Assembly: GCA_009760855.2 (NCBI GenBank)
Contig: WPIO01000133.1
Span: 900,001 to 964,000, forward strand
Direction of reading: 5' to 3'
DNA: 64,000 bases
Origin: Cristatella mucedo
Lineage: Eukaryota; Bryozoa; Phylactolaemata; Cristatellidae
This document shows positions 1 to 11,663 of this stretch, piece by piece (position 1 is the stretch's first letter; each line of letters begins with the position of its first letter). The notes below the pieces were generated by a model, which was not told the DNA's origin, made no database searches, and worked only from the letters and a program-made list of their open reading frames with translations. The position numbers were made by a program, and so were the translations under genes.

Positions 1-583
1 AGCTCAAGCCCTGGATTCTGTGCAGCTATCCGTTGACGGGCGAGCGACGGTAGGTCGGCGGGCTGCGGCGCTCTCGTCGCGCCCGCCGCAGCCGCCGTGG
101 CTCCGTCGCCGCCATCTCCACCGTCGCTGCTGCAGCCGCCGCCGCGCCTCGCGGGTCGATGGTCGTTGGCGGCTCAATTAGCGCCGCGGCTGCTGACCCG
201 GTTTTCTCAGCGTTTAATCGCCGTCGGTAATTCGGGCACGCGGCTGCATCGTCCGCTGCTCGCTTCGTCGCCGGCCCCGCTCGCAGCCGGACAGCAGCAG
301 CACCTGCCGCCGCCGCAGCGGCCGCCGCCGCTGCCCGACGCAGCGGCTGCGCCGGGCAGCGGCGGCGCGCGATCAAAGAGCCTCGGCGACCCGCGACGCC
401 AGCGCGGCTGCCGCGGCCCTGGCGGCGGGTGCGGCAGAATCTGCGACGAATCGGCCGCTGGGGGCGCTCACGCGCTTCCGGCGCGAGGCGACCTTTACGA
501 CGCCGCTGCCCGCTGCTGCGGCTAGTGCGCTTCGCGCGCCTACTATAGCGGCTTCCGCTTCTGACCACAACTAGGCCACAAAC
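1..583. repeat. GC-rich block, diverged copy of 10,540-10,985
   Basis: Very CpG-rich sequence with GCC/GCTG runs. Stretches such as CGGCTGCTGACCCGGTTTT and GGCGACCCGCGACGCCAGCG recur at about 10,605-10,800, and both copies end in a similar 'actaggcc(a/g)caaacg' segment. It is therefore an older duplicate of that block. Both strands carry open frames, but these are arginine/alanine-rich low-complexity readings expected from the composition. I recognise no gene. Confidence 0.7.
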
Positions 584-780
584 GCAACTCTGTCTTTAAG
601 CAGAGGAATGGGACAGCTAATTTATTGTCCACACAGGACCTGAGGGCGCGAACAGGCTGAAACTGATGCAGCAGTTCAGCTAGGTATGAAGGAGCCAAGC
701 CGTGGCGGGCCTTGTGGGTCAGCGTAAGAACTTTGCTCTGTATTCTTAGTTATACATTCATCAACGAAGAGGGAATTGTC
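584..780 (-). mobile_element. L2-type (family B) fragment, truncated
   Basis: Antisense to a retrotransposon reverse transcriptase C-terminal region. The same sequence is longer at 11,742-12,245, where the minus frame reads a typical L2 tail (APSYLAELLHQFQPVRALRS, then LKTVGDRSFSSASPRLWNSL). Here only the part from CTGTCTTTAAGCAG rightward remains, so the element is cut at the edge of the duplicated block. Confidence 0.7.
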
Positions 781-1224
781 CTACCCCGGAGGGAAATGTC
801 CGTGGGGGAATGTCCCAGGCTCCACCAGGGGAGAATGTCCGGTGTGAAATGTTCTTCAATCACCGGTTCCAGCTGACACACGTCCAAAACCGGTGACGCT
901 CTGAGCTTTAGAATCACGACTGCCGACTTGTGAGTGTAGCGTCACCACAAGCAAGTGTGCCGACAGAAGCAGAATATGGCAGCAACATAGAAGATTGCTC
1001 AAAGACAGCAAGTCCACATCCGTTGCGTAGAGAAGTCTACGAGACCGCGCTGGAAGCTTTAGCGGGCAGCGAGAGCGCCAGCCGTCGTGCACAGCAGCAG
1101 CTTTTTCGTTCGGCGCTCGGAGTGCCTCTCCCTCGTCGGAGGTAACAAGCTCTCAACTACCCGCTTTCTCTACTCAGCTCAACTGACTGACTATTACGTG
1201 GCTCTGGCTTTCGTTCTGCTTAGA

Positions 1225-1392
1225 AAAATATTAACTGGTTTAACGGCCTCATTTGCATAGCGGCAGAATAGCTTTAACGACTATCACCTCCGCTCGCAGT
1301 TGGCAATAAAGGATCGCACAGTGTAGGATTCGAACCCACGACCTCGGTCGAGCAGAGAGAACACCCTACTTCCTGGGCTAGTAGTTGTCGCA
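1225..1392 (-). mobile_element. tRNA-derived SINE (family 2), old copy
   Basis: Read on the minus strand it has an A-box-like segment at the right end, a B-box (complement of GATTCGAACCC at about 1,327) and the family tail with CAATAAAGGATC and CATTTGCATAGCGGCAGAA. It matches SINE copies at 19,073, 33,779, 38,355 and 40,266. It was present before the large duplication, because the same insertion is in copy B at 12,691. Confidence 0.65.
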
Positions 1393-2691
1393 CTTCCAGA
1401 TCCAAGCAATTACGATTCAGAAACCGAGAACGGCGAGTATGTCGGCCGTCAAAATCTGGATGCACTAGAGCGAAGCCATGTCAGCTCTCTCTGACGTCGC
1501 AAAGAGTTTTGCTAAACCGTTCGTTTTTTCTGGCCCCGTGTAGCTCCTGGGAGACGGACGCGTAAGAGATTACACTGATTACGCTAAAGAAAAAGCAAAG
1601 TCCTACATTTCGGCCGCTGTCTTCACACTCGCTGCAATTCGAAATCAGGCGTGCATCTAAGCATTGCAGCAGCAGTGACGGAAACTTGTTCAGTTCGCCA
1701 ACGTTGCTGCTGCTGCTGCTGTTTTTGTATTATAATATTATCTATTGTAGCCGGAAATGTGATATTGCGAATGTTATTAGTGAGTTTGCAGGTTGGACGA
1801 GTCTCTTCTAATATAATAAACGGATCGGCTGGATTCACTATAGAGTTGGATTAGCCGTAATTATACAATACAATGTAACGTAACAGGAAATGTGATATCG
1901 CACTCAAGGGGGGGGGGAGCGTTCGAATGCGAGCGTCCATTCTCCACAATTGGCCCTTTTGCTGGTACCACTTATTTTGGCGGTTTCAACGCTTCCCTTG
2001 CAACAAACCCGCCAGCGATCCAGGCAGCGCGTGCACGTCAGTGACTGCTTTGCGGGCACGAAGCGAAACGACGTCTGCACCGCCTTGCGATCTCCGGCAG
2101 CAGACGCATCAAAGGACCATGAACTCGCGCCACTTGCCTGCCACGCGTGGCTTGCGAAAGAATTTTGGTGACTCGCGTGGCCGAGCGAAAGGTCAGCGTC
2201 ATTTTGCTGCGAGCGCTGCATCTTTGGCCTTTCTTAGTCGATCCGACGTTGCGTGCGTGGCCGGAGCTGAGCGAAGCCAGTAGAAAGCGAGGCGCGGCAT
2301 TAGCTAAGTAAAGATTATGAATTGCGCGTCTAACGCTTCCTGACTCGTCGGTCGAGGTTCACCTCTTTCAAGTAAGTACCCTTCGGAGATGTAGGACGGT
2401 GCATTCGCTTTCCGATCGGGTAGCGTCGCGCTTCAAAATGGGCGTGACTGCACCTGCGATTCCACTTATGCCTGGTGACGTCCGCACGTCGGCGGCAAAG
2501 GGCAAAAAAAATGCTGCGGCCAGCACCTGCCATCGCCCGGTGCTCCGCTGCGGGAAGGTGCTTCGGCAATGGGGAGACATCGCCGGAAATTCCTCCGAAG
2601 CCGCTACGGCGTCCGCAGTGCCGCCGGAGTAAGGCAGGAGCCAAAGAGCCGTCGCGAGCGGTGCTTCAGCTTAAGCGAATCGTCGGGCTAT

Positions 2692-2692
<1 letters not shown>

Positions 2693-2740
<48 letters not shown>

Positions 2741-2808
2741 GTGCGAGCGCGTCCGTGCGTGTGTGCGTGTGTGTGAGTGTGTGTGTGAGTGCGTCCGTGC
2801 GTGCGTCC

Positions 2809-2847
<39 letters not shown>

Positions 2848-2860
2848 CGTGTGTGTGAGT
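2693..2860. repeat. (CT)n then (GT)n compound microsatellite
   Basis: About 43 nt of CT, then a GTGCGT/GTGTGAGT-type run to 2,860. The homologous copy at 14,151 has only a longer CT run, so array content changed after duplication. Confidence 0.95.
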
Positions 2861-3823
2861 GCCTACCACCCGCTTTATCTTTCTCTCCCTCTCTCACTAG
2901 AAAACAGCTCCCGACGCCGACTCATTGAAGATATCGCACACTCTAGCAGCCAGACGAAGGCTTAGCGGCTTAGCGACGTGTTTCGCCGCGCGAGTCCGGT
3001 CTCCTCTTTGGAGACTCTTTTGGAGACTCTTTCGCTCAGACTCATCCAGCGAGATTGAAAACGAAGTCCCCCACAGTTTCCCTCACCCGGTGCGCCGTAG
3101 CACTTGGCCGTGCGAGCTCGCCACGAAGTAACGGCGCACCGGTTCTACAAATACACACTGCAACGACGATCGCGTAGCGTTCCTAGGGCGCACGTGTCGT
3201 GTTTTATATCCGAAAAAAAAGTGCCCGCGCGAGAAAGATCGATGCCGCGCGCATGCGTCAGCAAATGCGGCGTCGCTCGTTAGTACACAATTGTCAGATC
3301 TGCTACGGGCACAGTGCTCACGGCAGGCTATTCGACACGGTCGACAGCGTGCGCTTGCATTTACGTTACAGAAACGCGTGCTTAGTTATCTTTCTCGTTC
3401 AACACAAGTCGACCCGCGCTCGCGGCCCGCGCCCCCTCCCTTCGAAGAGAGCGATCGTCTGTGGGTCGATAGCTGTAGCTGCGTCCGGGCACCCGTTGGC
3501 GCCCATGCGCCGCTGGCCCGTTGCTGGCAGCGGCCGGCGCGTTCGATAAACAGAGACATTCCTTGGAAGTTAGGCCACGCCGAGTCACCACCGTGTTTGC
3601 TTAATGACGAAACAGCTCATCGAGCGGCCATCTGGTCCGTCCGTCCGTCCGTCGTACGCTCCGCCTCCTGCGGTCGGCCGCCACCGCGCGCAGACCGCCG
3701 AACCGCCCGCCGACGCCGACATCTGCGCGCAGAAGTCTGCGTCGGCCGTCGGCGGCTTTGGCTGAAAGGCCTGACACTTGAGTCCGCATACAGCAGCTCG
3801 GCGGCAGCTCGGTAAAAGAGAGC

Positions 3824-3864
3824 AGCTCCGCTCTCTAAAAGAGAGCGGAGCTCGAGATCTCGAG
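3824..3864. other. Perfect hairpin plus adjoining palindrome
   Basis: AGCTCCGCTCTCT (3,824-3,836) is the exact reverse complement of AGAGAGCGGAGCT (3,840-3,852), with a 3-nt loop. It runs into the 14-nt palindrome CTCGAGATCTCGAG (3,851-3,864). Function is unknown. Confidence 0.8.
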
Positions 3865-4350
3865 TAGCACCCGACCGCCTGCAGTCGCCGATTGCATTTG
3901 CTCTTCTGCCGCCGCTCGAGCGGCGGCCGCAGCTGGCGACAGCGCCGCCGCCGTTGCGATTTCGCGCCGCGCCGCGACTAGCGCGGACGAGAGCGGCGCG
4001 ATCGCTCGCGCTTTTCAAGTCGCCCGGGCCACCCGCAGCGAGCCTCTGCGAACGCGCTACGGTGCCGCACGTTATCAGCTCGAGGCGCCGTCGCGCTAAG
4101 AGACCACTACAGCGAGCTGCGAATTCACGAGACCCTCCTCCAGCAGCGGATCCACGCTTCCTCCCCATCGCTTCTGGGCGGGGGTTAGCTCGCGGCTGCC
4201 GGGACCAGTGCAAATGTGGTTCACTGCTGTCGCTTTGCACGCACGCTCTTTTTAATACACATTCGTCCTACGTCGCGCCACGGCCGGCATCGCAAAGATC
4301 TCTCTCTGCCTCCGTTCTCCATCGGGTCAGTGCGGGGACTTTATCCTACA

Positions 4351-4515
4351 ATTGATAATAATAATTATAACAATAGTGATACATTTGTTATAGCCCCCTC
4401 AGAGAACTCAATCTCTTTCTAATCACTTTATATTGGCTGTAAAGAAAGCACGATTGAATGGCTAGCGGTATCATGCTTAATGAGCAATAAGCAATAAGCG
4501 CAACGTGGCTAGAGG
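4351..4515 (-). mobile_element. L2 (family A) 3' end fragment
   Basis: It begins with an ATAATAATAATTAT tail, then CCCTCAGAGAACTCAATCTCTTTCTA, the reverse complement of the L2 3' end seen intact at 26,298. Only 3' UTR is left. Confidence 0.75.
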
Positions 4516-4864
4516 CGGTCGGGTCGCCGGGTCGGCAAACATGGCTAATGGCACCGTGCACAATGTCTACGCGCGTAAACACAATTCCTGGCGGAACGCC
4601 GCGCCGCACTGCCACTACCAAAGCCACTGCCACTCGTACTTATGGCGCGAAGCATGAATACAGTTAAGCGAAGACGCTCCGCGAGGCCTCCATCCGGCGG
4701 CGGCGGCGGCGGTGACTGCTTCTTGCACTGCATCTCACCTCCCGTGCGCAGCTCTGCCGCCGGCCTGTCAGCTCGCTAGGCATTAAAAATTGGTCGAGCA
4801 CTGCAACGCTAACAAAATTCGTTAGAATTTGAATGTGCCACTATGCCTTAAAGAGCTACCGTTT

Positions 4865-5053
<189 letters not shown>

Positions 5054-5347
5054 AGTCATGAAAATGATTGCCCGACTGAAGCCGGTAAGCTTTCGGTGGC
5101 CGCTAAGTACATCGATGCAGCGGAACGCTAGCGTGCACCGCGCGGCAGACTACGTGTCGAGCGAGCGCTCTGCCGCAGAGCACGATGAAGAAAGTAGCGA
5201 AACGCAACAGCGAAACGAGACGCCGAGCAAACCGGGTGCCCGCGGGCGGCCGGCCGCGCACAGCCGGCTCGAGCCCGCCTATATCGCAACGACGATCGTG
5301 AAAGGCGCGCGCAGTGTTTTGTATCCGAAAAGAGCTCGCGCGATAAG

Positions 5348-5492
5348 GTTGGTTTGGTCTAGCGGTTAAGGTGCTCGCCCCGACCAAGGTCTGACTGAGG
5401 TCGTGGGCTCGAGCCCCGAGGCATGTGTGAAGCGCCTGAATAGAGATTAAGTTCTCTTGGGGCGCTATATAAATGAATTGTATATATTAAAG
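5348..5492 (+). mobile_element. tRNA-derived SINE with L2-like tail (family 1)
   Basis: The head GGTTTGGTCTAGCGGTTAAG carries an A-box and GTGGGCTCGAGCCCC a B-box, giving an RNA polymerase III internal promoter. The tail GAAGCGCCTGAATAGAGATT...TTCTCTTGGGGCGCTATATAAATG resembles the L2 family A 3' end. Near-identical copies lie at 16,737 and 28,988 and a diverged one at 34,868 on the minus strand. The lack of a clean tRNA cloverleaf continuation argues against a functional tRNA gene. Confidence 0.88.
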
Positions 5493-5499
5493 CCGCGCG

Positions 5500-6175
5500 T
5501 TCGCCAACTTGCGCCACGCCGCGACGGGGCCGCGCGAGACCGACGCGCCAAGCCGTCGCCGTAAGAGATCGAAACAGCGAGCTAAGAATCCACGCCCTCT
5601 TTCTCCAGCTGCGGATCCACGCTCCAGGTGCCCGCGGGCGGCCGGCCGCGCACAGCCGGCTCGAGCCCGCCTCCGCCCCCACTGACGGACGCTAGCCACC
5701 GGTGGAGGTCGCGCACCGTAGCCGTCACCTCTGCGACGCCTACGGTCCGCGGTCGGCCAATGGGCAGGCGGCTACCCGCGAGACGGCGGGCAGCCAGCAG
5801 GCAGGCCTGCGGCCGGGTCTGCGGTGCCGCCGACTTCGGCTACCGGCGCGCTGCAGAGCGCCTCTGCAAACAAAAAAAGTATGGCATGTCAGGCAGGTCG
5901 ACCTCCTCTGACCTCTTCACCGCTGCCGCTGCCGCCGCTGCAGTATTTAGAGTGAACCCGGCGAGCAACCGTTCTCCAGTCAGCGCCGCGTACGACTCGG
6001 CGCCGCCGGTGCGCGCGACGACCACTTGCGACTCGCGCGTCAGGCGAGCTTAGAGCGTTCGCTGTGCGTCGCCGCGGCCGGCTGGCGCGCGCGATGTCCC
6101 TGACGACAGAGACGGCGCGCGCACGCGTGCGCATGCAACTCCGTCCGCGCGCGCAAAATCGTTTCGCTTCGCTTC

Positions 6176-6257
<82 letters not shown>

Positions 6258-8350
6258 AGCCTCTTCGTTCGTAGACGGGAAAGTGTCACGCGGTGGCGGC
6301 GGCAGCACCGAGGCGGCGGCAGCGGCGAGTGGCTGCGACCGAGTAAGTACAGCCGCTCCAGTTTCAGATCGGGAGGTAAGTACGACCGACAGCTGGCGAT
6401 GCGACTCTCGTTTACTTGCGAGGACTTGGCTCGCTGCGCGAGTGCGCTCGGTAGCGGTGTGACGTCAGCCCGACGATCGGAGCCCACCGCTCTGACTTTT
6501 GTACGCTGGCGACGCTCGTCTGCAAGCGCGATGCACTCAGCCGCTGCCGCAGCACCGGCAGCGAGCGGGTTCGCCCGCGAAGTGGCCAGCGGCTTATCTG
6601 ATTCACTATTGCATCCTAATTCATTTCGGCTTCGCATAAGGCGAGTCGCCTGCCGTCCGTCTTTCCGCTTGCGCCATTTCGCAATCGCTTGCGCTGACCA
6701 GGCGACGGAGACGCCATCCACCGAGGTAGGTCGGCGGCGCGCGCAGCGATTTCCGGTCGGGCTGCTTCGCCGCATTGATGTGCGAGCACTTCGCAGAGTC
6801 GGCGTACGCGATCGTGCCGGATGCGGCGGTACGCTAGTTTCCTCTTTGCTTGCAAATGCCTTTGCTGAATGCTACCGGCACAGCGCGCTGGAAAACTGCG
6901 TCGAGGCCGCGTCTTTCCGCTGCCTCCAGAAGTGCTCGCTGGCAAGCAAAAACTTGCTCGGCGCTCAAATCGGGTGGTTCCACCTCGCCCCCGTCGCAGA
7001 GAAGCTTTGCATTGAAAAAAGCACCTCGGCGTGGCAACTGTCTGCAACTCGGAGCGCGGGCGTCGGCGGAGGCGGCGGCAAGTCGCCCTTCTCGCGATCG
7101 GGTCGCAAGTCCGCGCGTGCGGCGTCTGCATAAAAACGGGCCGTCCTCCTCCTCCTCCGGTATTCTTCGAGCGGTGCGGTGCACTTTCCTTTCCCCTCCG
7201 GCTCCACGAGGAGCCTCTTTACAGGCGTCCGCAAAAGACCCCCGGCGGCGGGCGGGGCATGCGGGGGTGCGGATCGCCGCCGGCCAGTTGGTAGCCCCGC
7301 CTCTTCTCGCCGATCGGTCGCCTCTTTCCGGCGAGCGACAGCAGCCTCTTGGCGGGTACCCGACGTCGCGTCGCCGAGGGGCTCTTGCCGCTTACCGGGC
7401 GGACGCGCGCACGCAACCGGCGCCGAGAGTCGACGCCCCTCGCGCATGCGCCGAAACCGCGGCAGCCGGCGGACGCTGCGCCGGCTGCCGCCGCGGCGTC
7501 GTCCGTTTCGTCGCGTCCCTCACGTAAACCGACCGTCGTAAACGCTCTGCCTCCCTCCCTCACGATAGACACGCGACTCGCGCGTGCGCGGGATGGGCCG
7601 CACCATCCTGGCGGCGGCGACCGAGGGCTCGTTCGGATCGTTCCGCCGCCGCCGTCGCTAGTCCAGTGAACTACGTCCCCCTCTTAGCGGCGTCGCTACT
7701 GCTAAGAGATGGGCATCGTTCACTGGGACCGACGGCCGACGTGGCGACCCCGCTGGTTCAATCGCGCGCCCACCCCCACCCCGTCCGCGCTCGCAAGAGC
7801 CGAGCCAAGCATGGCGTTTAAACGCAAGCGAGCCAGCGTTAAAACGCTCCAGGCCCTTGCGACAGACCCGCCCCCCACGGCTCACTGCAGCGGTGCCCAG
7901 TGCTTTTTGGAGAGCTGCTGTCGCCGCCGCCGCGCTCGCATTGTGCCGCCCGCAGAGCCCACTTCGCGGCGCCAGGCGCGGCGACTCGGCGCTGCTTCAT
8001 CTCCTATTTTTAGCTCGACGTCGTCGCCGACTCGGGCGTTCGACTGCACTGCACCGCGTGCGGCGGATGTAGGTCCACGGCCGCCGCCGCGGTCGGGTCG
8101 GTAGCGGCCGCGAGATGGCGCTGCATGCGATTGCGGCAGGCGACCTGCGTTCACTCTTTTCGTGGGCGTGGCGCTCTGCGAGTTGTTCGCCGTTGTTACG
8201 TGCGCCTCCTCGTATCAAAGGTGCTCAACTCGCAGGACGACGAGTGTCCAGTACGACCGCTCCCACAACAGCACGACCACTGCTCCCACCGATGGCATCT
8301 CTGCGTATCAAAAGCGACGCCCGAGCAGACGTGCACGCCTCGCAATGGCA
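5500..8350. other. CpG-rich block with donor-like sites, no gene recognised
   Basis: GC-rich sequence dense in CpG, nearly identical to 16,890-19,000 in copy B. On the plus strand it has GAGTAAGTAC (donor-like at 6,343) and GGGAGGTAAGTACG (donor-like at 6,376) soon after a (CTG)n array, the arrangement expected of 5' exons at a CpG-island promoter. Open frames exist on both strands but are Arg/Ala/Ser-rich and resemble no family I know. It could be untranslated first exons of a duplicated gene or a noncoding RNA locus. Confidence 0.5.
6178..6256. repeat. (CTG)n/(CAG)n trinucleotide array
   Basis: About 26 triplets with one TTG interruption. The matching array in copy B (17,566-17,641) lacks that interruption and has a different count. 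It would read poly-Leu, poly-Cys or poly-Ala on plus and poly-Gln or poly-Ser on minus. None of these frames is supported as a gene. Confidence 0.97.
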
Positions 8351-8719
8351 GACGCCTTCGGGCCGGCTCGCGCGCGCGTAGGGCACCGCCGCGCGCCGTC
8401 CGCTGCCGAGCTCCGCGCACCCGCTGGCGGCGGTCGCGACGGCGGATGGAGTTTCACCGCGAGCTGGAAACGGTTCGGTCCGTTAGGCACGCTGTGCCTA
8501 ATGGAGAAAAGCTGCGAGCACGCTTTCTTTTTGCAGCCTGGCCGCATTGGAAGAGCGACGGAAGTGCTACGATCGACGGAAGTGCGGTGCACGACAGTAA
8601 GCGGAAGCGTAAGCGTTCCCAGACGTGTCGCCGCTTCGGTGCGAACCGCACTCGGTACGACGGGCCCAGACATTGTTCAGCATCAGTTCCGCCAAAGTTT
8701 CAGAATTGTATTAAATGAC

Positions 8720-8725
8720 AATAAA
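8720..8725 (+). terminator. Candidate polyadenylation signal AATAAA
   Basis: AATAAA sits in GACAATAAAATGA and is kept in copy B at 20,130-20,135 within a well-conserved flank (GACTTACAAGTTTCTTCTCG). It may be the 3' end of a transcript crossing the duplicated unit on the plus strand. There is no coding evidence. Confidence 0.3.
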
Positions 8726-8948
8726 ATGAATGACTTACAAGTTTCTTCTCGCCTTTGGCTAAATCTAGCCGGCAGGGCGGAGACGCTCGCGGCCACCTCC
8801 GAAGAAGAATGAATGCTCGCTAACGTTCTGCATGCGCTGCGTGCAGTCAGCCAAGCGTGCGACCGTCGCAGCAGCCTACTAGTGCTGCCTATTAGCTACC
8901 GAGAGGCCTGGGAGACAATGAACGGCGAGAGATACGCGCGCGCGAATG

Positions 8949-9248
8949 ACTAGCGGATGTAACTTAAAAACACACCTATTTAGGACAGCATTTAGTGGGT
9001 CCCTGTGATTCGTCCTTCACGTGCTTATGCGTGCTGACACTGTGCATGCTGCCACTAACCACATTTGCATGCTGACCCGGTGCATGTCACTCCTAACCAT
9101 GTTATTCATTTTGTTTGTTTACGAAGCATGATATTACTCACCATTCATGTGCATTTCCCTTTGCAGCAAATGTAAAGCACCCAGAGAGAGATTGAGTTAC
9201 CAGAGGGCGCTTTATCAAGTGCATTATTATTATCATTATTATTATCAT
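8949..9248 (+). mobile_element. L2 (family A) 3' end fragment
   Basis: It starts in the final L2 codons (AACTTAAAAACACACCTATTT) and runs to GAGGGCGCTTTATCAAGTGC followed by an ATT-rich tail. Copy B has no insertion at the matching point (about 20,330), so this piece landed in copy A after the duplication or was lost from B. Confidence 0.85.
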
Positions 9249-9499
9249 GTGTTGACATGCGGTCAAAGTAACCTGGCGTCGAGATAGGCGAAGCCTATCG
9301 CGGGACGCGGGACTGCAAACTAAAGCTCCACAAATTTTAAAGTTCTGCTGGACAAGCTCTGTTTCGACAATAGCAGCGCATCACGTGCACAATGACCAAA
9401 CCGAAACGCTGGTGCGAGATGAGCTGAGCGTAGCTCAGCCCTGCTTACACTCTTAGCGCACATTCTTCGGCTGCCAAAGAGTCTGCTTGGAGTCCCTTT

Positions 9500-10540
9500 G
9501 GCTAAACATTTGCAGACACTCGTGGCCCAGACATTCTCGTGTCCGGCTGCGCCTGCATCTGCCTTTGCATCGTTTACTTCAGAACTCCCCGGAGACTCGT
9601 TTATCGCAGTTGGTTAATTTTCACTGGCTCACTAAAAAGAGTACCGAGCATCGACTTGGAGACCCGCTGCCCAGTGGCCGCTGGCAGGTCGCTTTATTCG
9701 CTCGAATTCTGCCGAGCCGACCGGCAGAATTCAAGTGGAGCTCTCGCGCGCGTTCGACGCCTGGGCTTGCGAACCGCCGCAGCCGAATTAGGCTTCACCT
9801 TCACCTTCACCTTCACCTTCTACAAGGTGAGCGCGAACTCGCAGTTTTCCCTACGGAAAAGCCAGCGTACTACTCATTCGCTACGTCAAGATTCGGAAAA
9901 GCGCAAGCGCAAGGTGTCGGCGATTTGCATGTATCATACAATAGTAAATAATGTTATACCGTATGTTATTAGTACTATTATTAATATTATTGTATTCTAA
10001 TAGAATCCGTAATTCCGGCCGGGGGGCGACCGGCCCGGCCGCCTTGGACCGTTCCGAAGGGGCGCTGTGCGTGTGCGGCCCCGTGGCGGCCTCCTAGGGC
10101 CCACGAGCTCCCTGTGCAGCCTTCTACCTTTTACCGTGCGCTGCCTCGGCTGGCTTCGAGCTCTGCACGCGGGAGAGGCGGAAGTCGCTGCTTTGGACGT
10201 CGAGCGCGGGGAACTTCGGGCGGAAGTGGGCGCGTTCGATCGAAGCGCACGGCGCTTGACGCTTTGGGCCCTGCGGCCGTGGCGCCGTGGATTTTGCTCG
10301 CGGATCCGAGATTGACGGCTTCCGGCCATGCTGCGCGGCCGCCGTGCGGGCGCTTCGAGCGTGAGCTGCTGGGAAGCTGCGGAGCGGAAGCGGAGGCGGA
10401 GGCGCGGCGCGCGGCCCGCGCCTCCGCACGACGCTCGCGAACGCGCCGAGTGCGGCAGTCGCGAGGCGTGGGCCGGTCGCGAGGCGGCGCCGCCGCGCTC
10501 GCCGGCGCGCAAGCAGACGGGCGAGCGGCGGTCGCTGTCA
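9500..10540. other. Intervening sequence, no gene seen
   Basis: It holds about five TTCACC hexamers at 9,791-9,822, an AT-rich patch at 9,935-10,000 and, from 10,010, another CpG-rich block. Open frames in the GC-rich part occur on both strands at once and have biased Arg/Ala composition, so none is called. Confidence 0.5.
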
Positions 10541-10985
10541 TCGCCGCCGCTCGACCGGAGGCCCCGGAGACCGCTAGGTCGAAGGCCGCCGGCGGCTCCA
10601 TGAACGCCCCGGCTGCTGACCCGGTTTTACCAGCGTTTAGAGGCCGCCAACGATTCGGCTCGCGGTATCCGCTGCTCTCTCCTCGCCGGCCCCGCTCGCA
10701 GCTCGACAGCAGCAGCAGCAGCACCTGCCGCAGCGGCCGCCGCTGCCCGACGCAGCGGCTGCGGGCGATCAAAGAGCGTCGGCGACCCGCGACGCCAGCG
10801 CCGCCGCTGCCGCGGCCCTGGCGGCGGCGGACGCCGCAGAATCTGGGACGAATCGGCCGCTGAGGGCGCGCGCGCTGCGACCGCGATGCTACCTTTGCGA
10901 CGCCGCTGCGCGCTGCTGCGGCTCGTGGGCTGCACGTGCTACTGACGTTCTGTAGCGGCTTCCGTTTGCGGCCCCAACTAGGCCG
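10540..10985. repeat. GC-rich block, diverged copy of 1-583
   Basis: It shares CCGGCTGCTGACCCGGTTTT, CGATCAAAGAGC, GGCGACCCGCGACGCCAGCG and GAATCGGCCGCTG with the start of the window, in the same order. A minus-strand frame of over 300 codons crosses it, but the composition is low-complexity Arg/Ala/Ser and no domain is visible. Confidence 0.7.
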
Positions 10986-11096
10986 CAAACGAAACGCTCG
11001 TATAGTTGACTGGTCCCGGGGTACGGACATTTCCCCCTGGACGTTCCCCCGCCGACATTTCCCTCCCCCCCCCCGAGGGTAGGTCATTCCCCCGGG

Positions 11097-11222
11097 TATA
11101 TGGTTTAGGGTTTAGGTTTTAGGGTTTAGTGCTCAAGGTTTTAAGGCTTAGGGCATAAGTTGTTTAGGGTTTAGATTTTTGGGTTTTTAAGGTTCAGGGT
11201 TTAGAATTTAGGGTTTAGGGCG
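11097..11222 (+). repeat. Degenerate interstitial telomere-like repeat (TTTAGGG type)
   Basis: A run of GGTTTAGGGTTTAGG, TTTTAGGGTTTAG, GTTTAGGGTTTAGA and AATTTAGGGTTTAGGG units with intervening variants (AAGGTTTTAAGGCTTAGGG). The core unit is TTTAGGG rather than the usual animal TTAGGG. It is about 125 nt long and flanked by GC-rich DNA, so it is internal. Confidence 0.8.
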
Positions 11223-11589
11223 GGCTGCGCCTCCGCCGCCTAAATCCACCATCGCTCGCATTCCTCGCTTTAATTAGTGCGTATTAGGGTGTAACTAGAT
11301 TTCTCGAGCTCGAGGTATACCCAGTGGACCTCTGAAGCTTAGCGCTCATTTGCAGGAAACGCGCGGCAGGCCGTAGCGTGCGCCCGCTTTGACGGGTACG
11401 AACACGTGCCTTGTGGCGTCGAGTGGGACCGAACTCCCGCGGGACCGAATTGTATAGCTCGCCATTGCCGCAGCCGTTGCAACCACCGCCGCTTGCTTCA
11501 TTGGAAACCATCCTTCAAATCCACCCATTCTTTTAATTATACTGAGTTGATTTTATTTTACTACAGCGTGAACTACATTTGATCATGCG

Positions 11590-11663
<74 letters not shown>

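Larger units (their letters stand above)
2090..4250 (+). repeat. Sub-repeat unit, copy 1
   Basis: Homologous to 13,555-15,030 and in part to 15,640-16,735. Shared landmarks are GCCACGCGTGGCTTG, the donor-like TTTCAAGTAAGTACC, AAAAAATGCTGCGGCCAGCA, a CT microsatellite, CAGCGAGATTGAAAACGA and a 'gcaacgacgatcg' segment. The unit has short open frames in all registers and no recognised protein. The part from about 3,660 to 4,250 is an additional CpG-rich block absent from the other copies. Confidence 0.75.

Noticed and set aside
5348-5420. Functional tRNA gene
   Set aside because: The tRNA-like head is followed by an L2-type tail and recurs with the same tail elsewhere, so it is a SINE.
5889-6775. 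Poly-Gln or poly-Ser minus-strand protein
   Set aside because: The homopolymer comes from a CAG array. The flanks are GC-biased without a recognisable domain, and several other frames are open over the same DNA.
10131-11087. 318-codon minus frame conserved in part at 26-568
   Set aside because: Both copies are very GC-rich, Arg/Ala-biased, and the opposite strand is open too. Similarity is explained by DNA duplication; no domain is visible.
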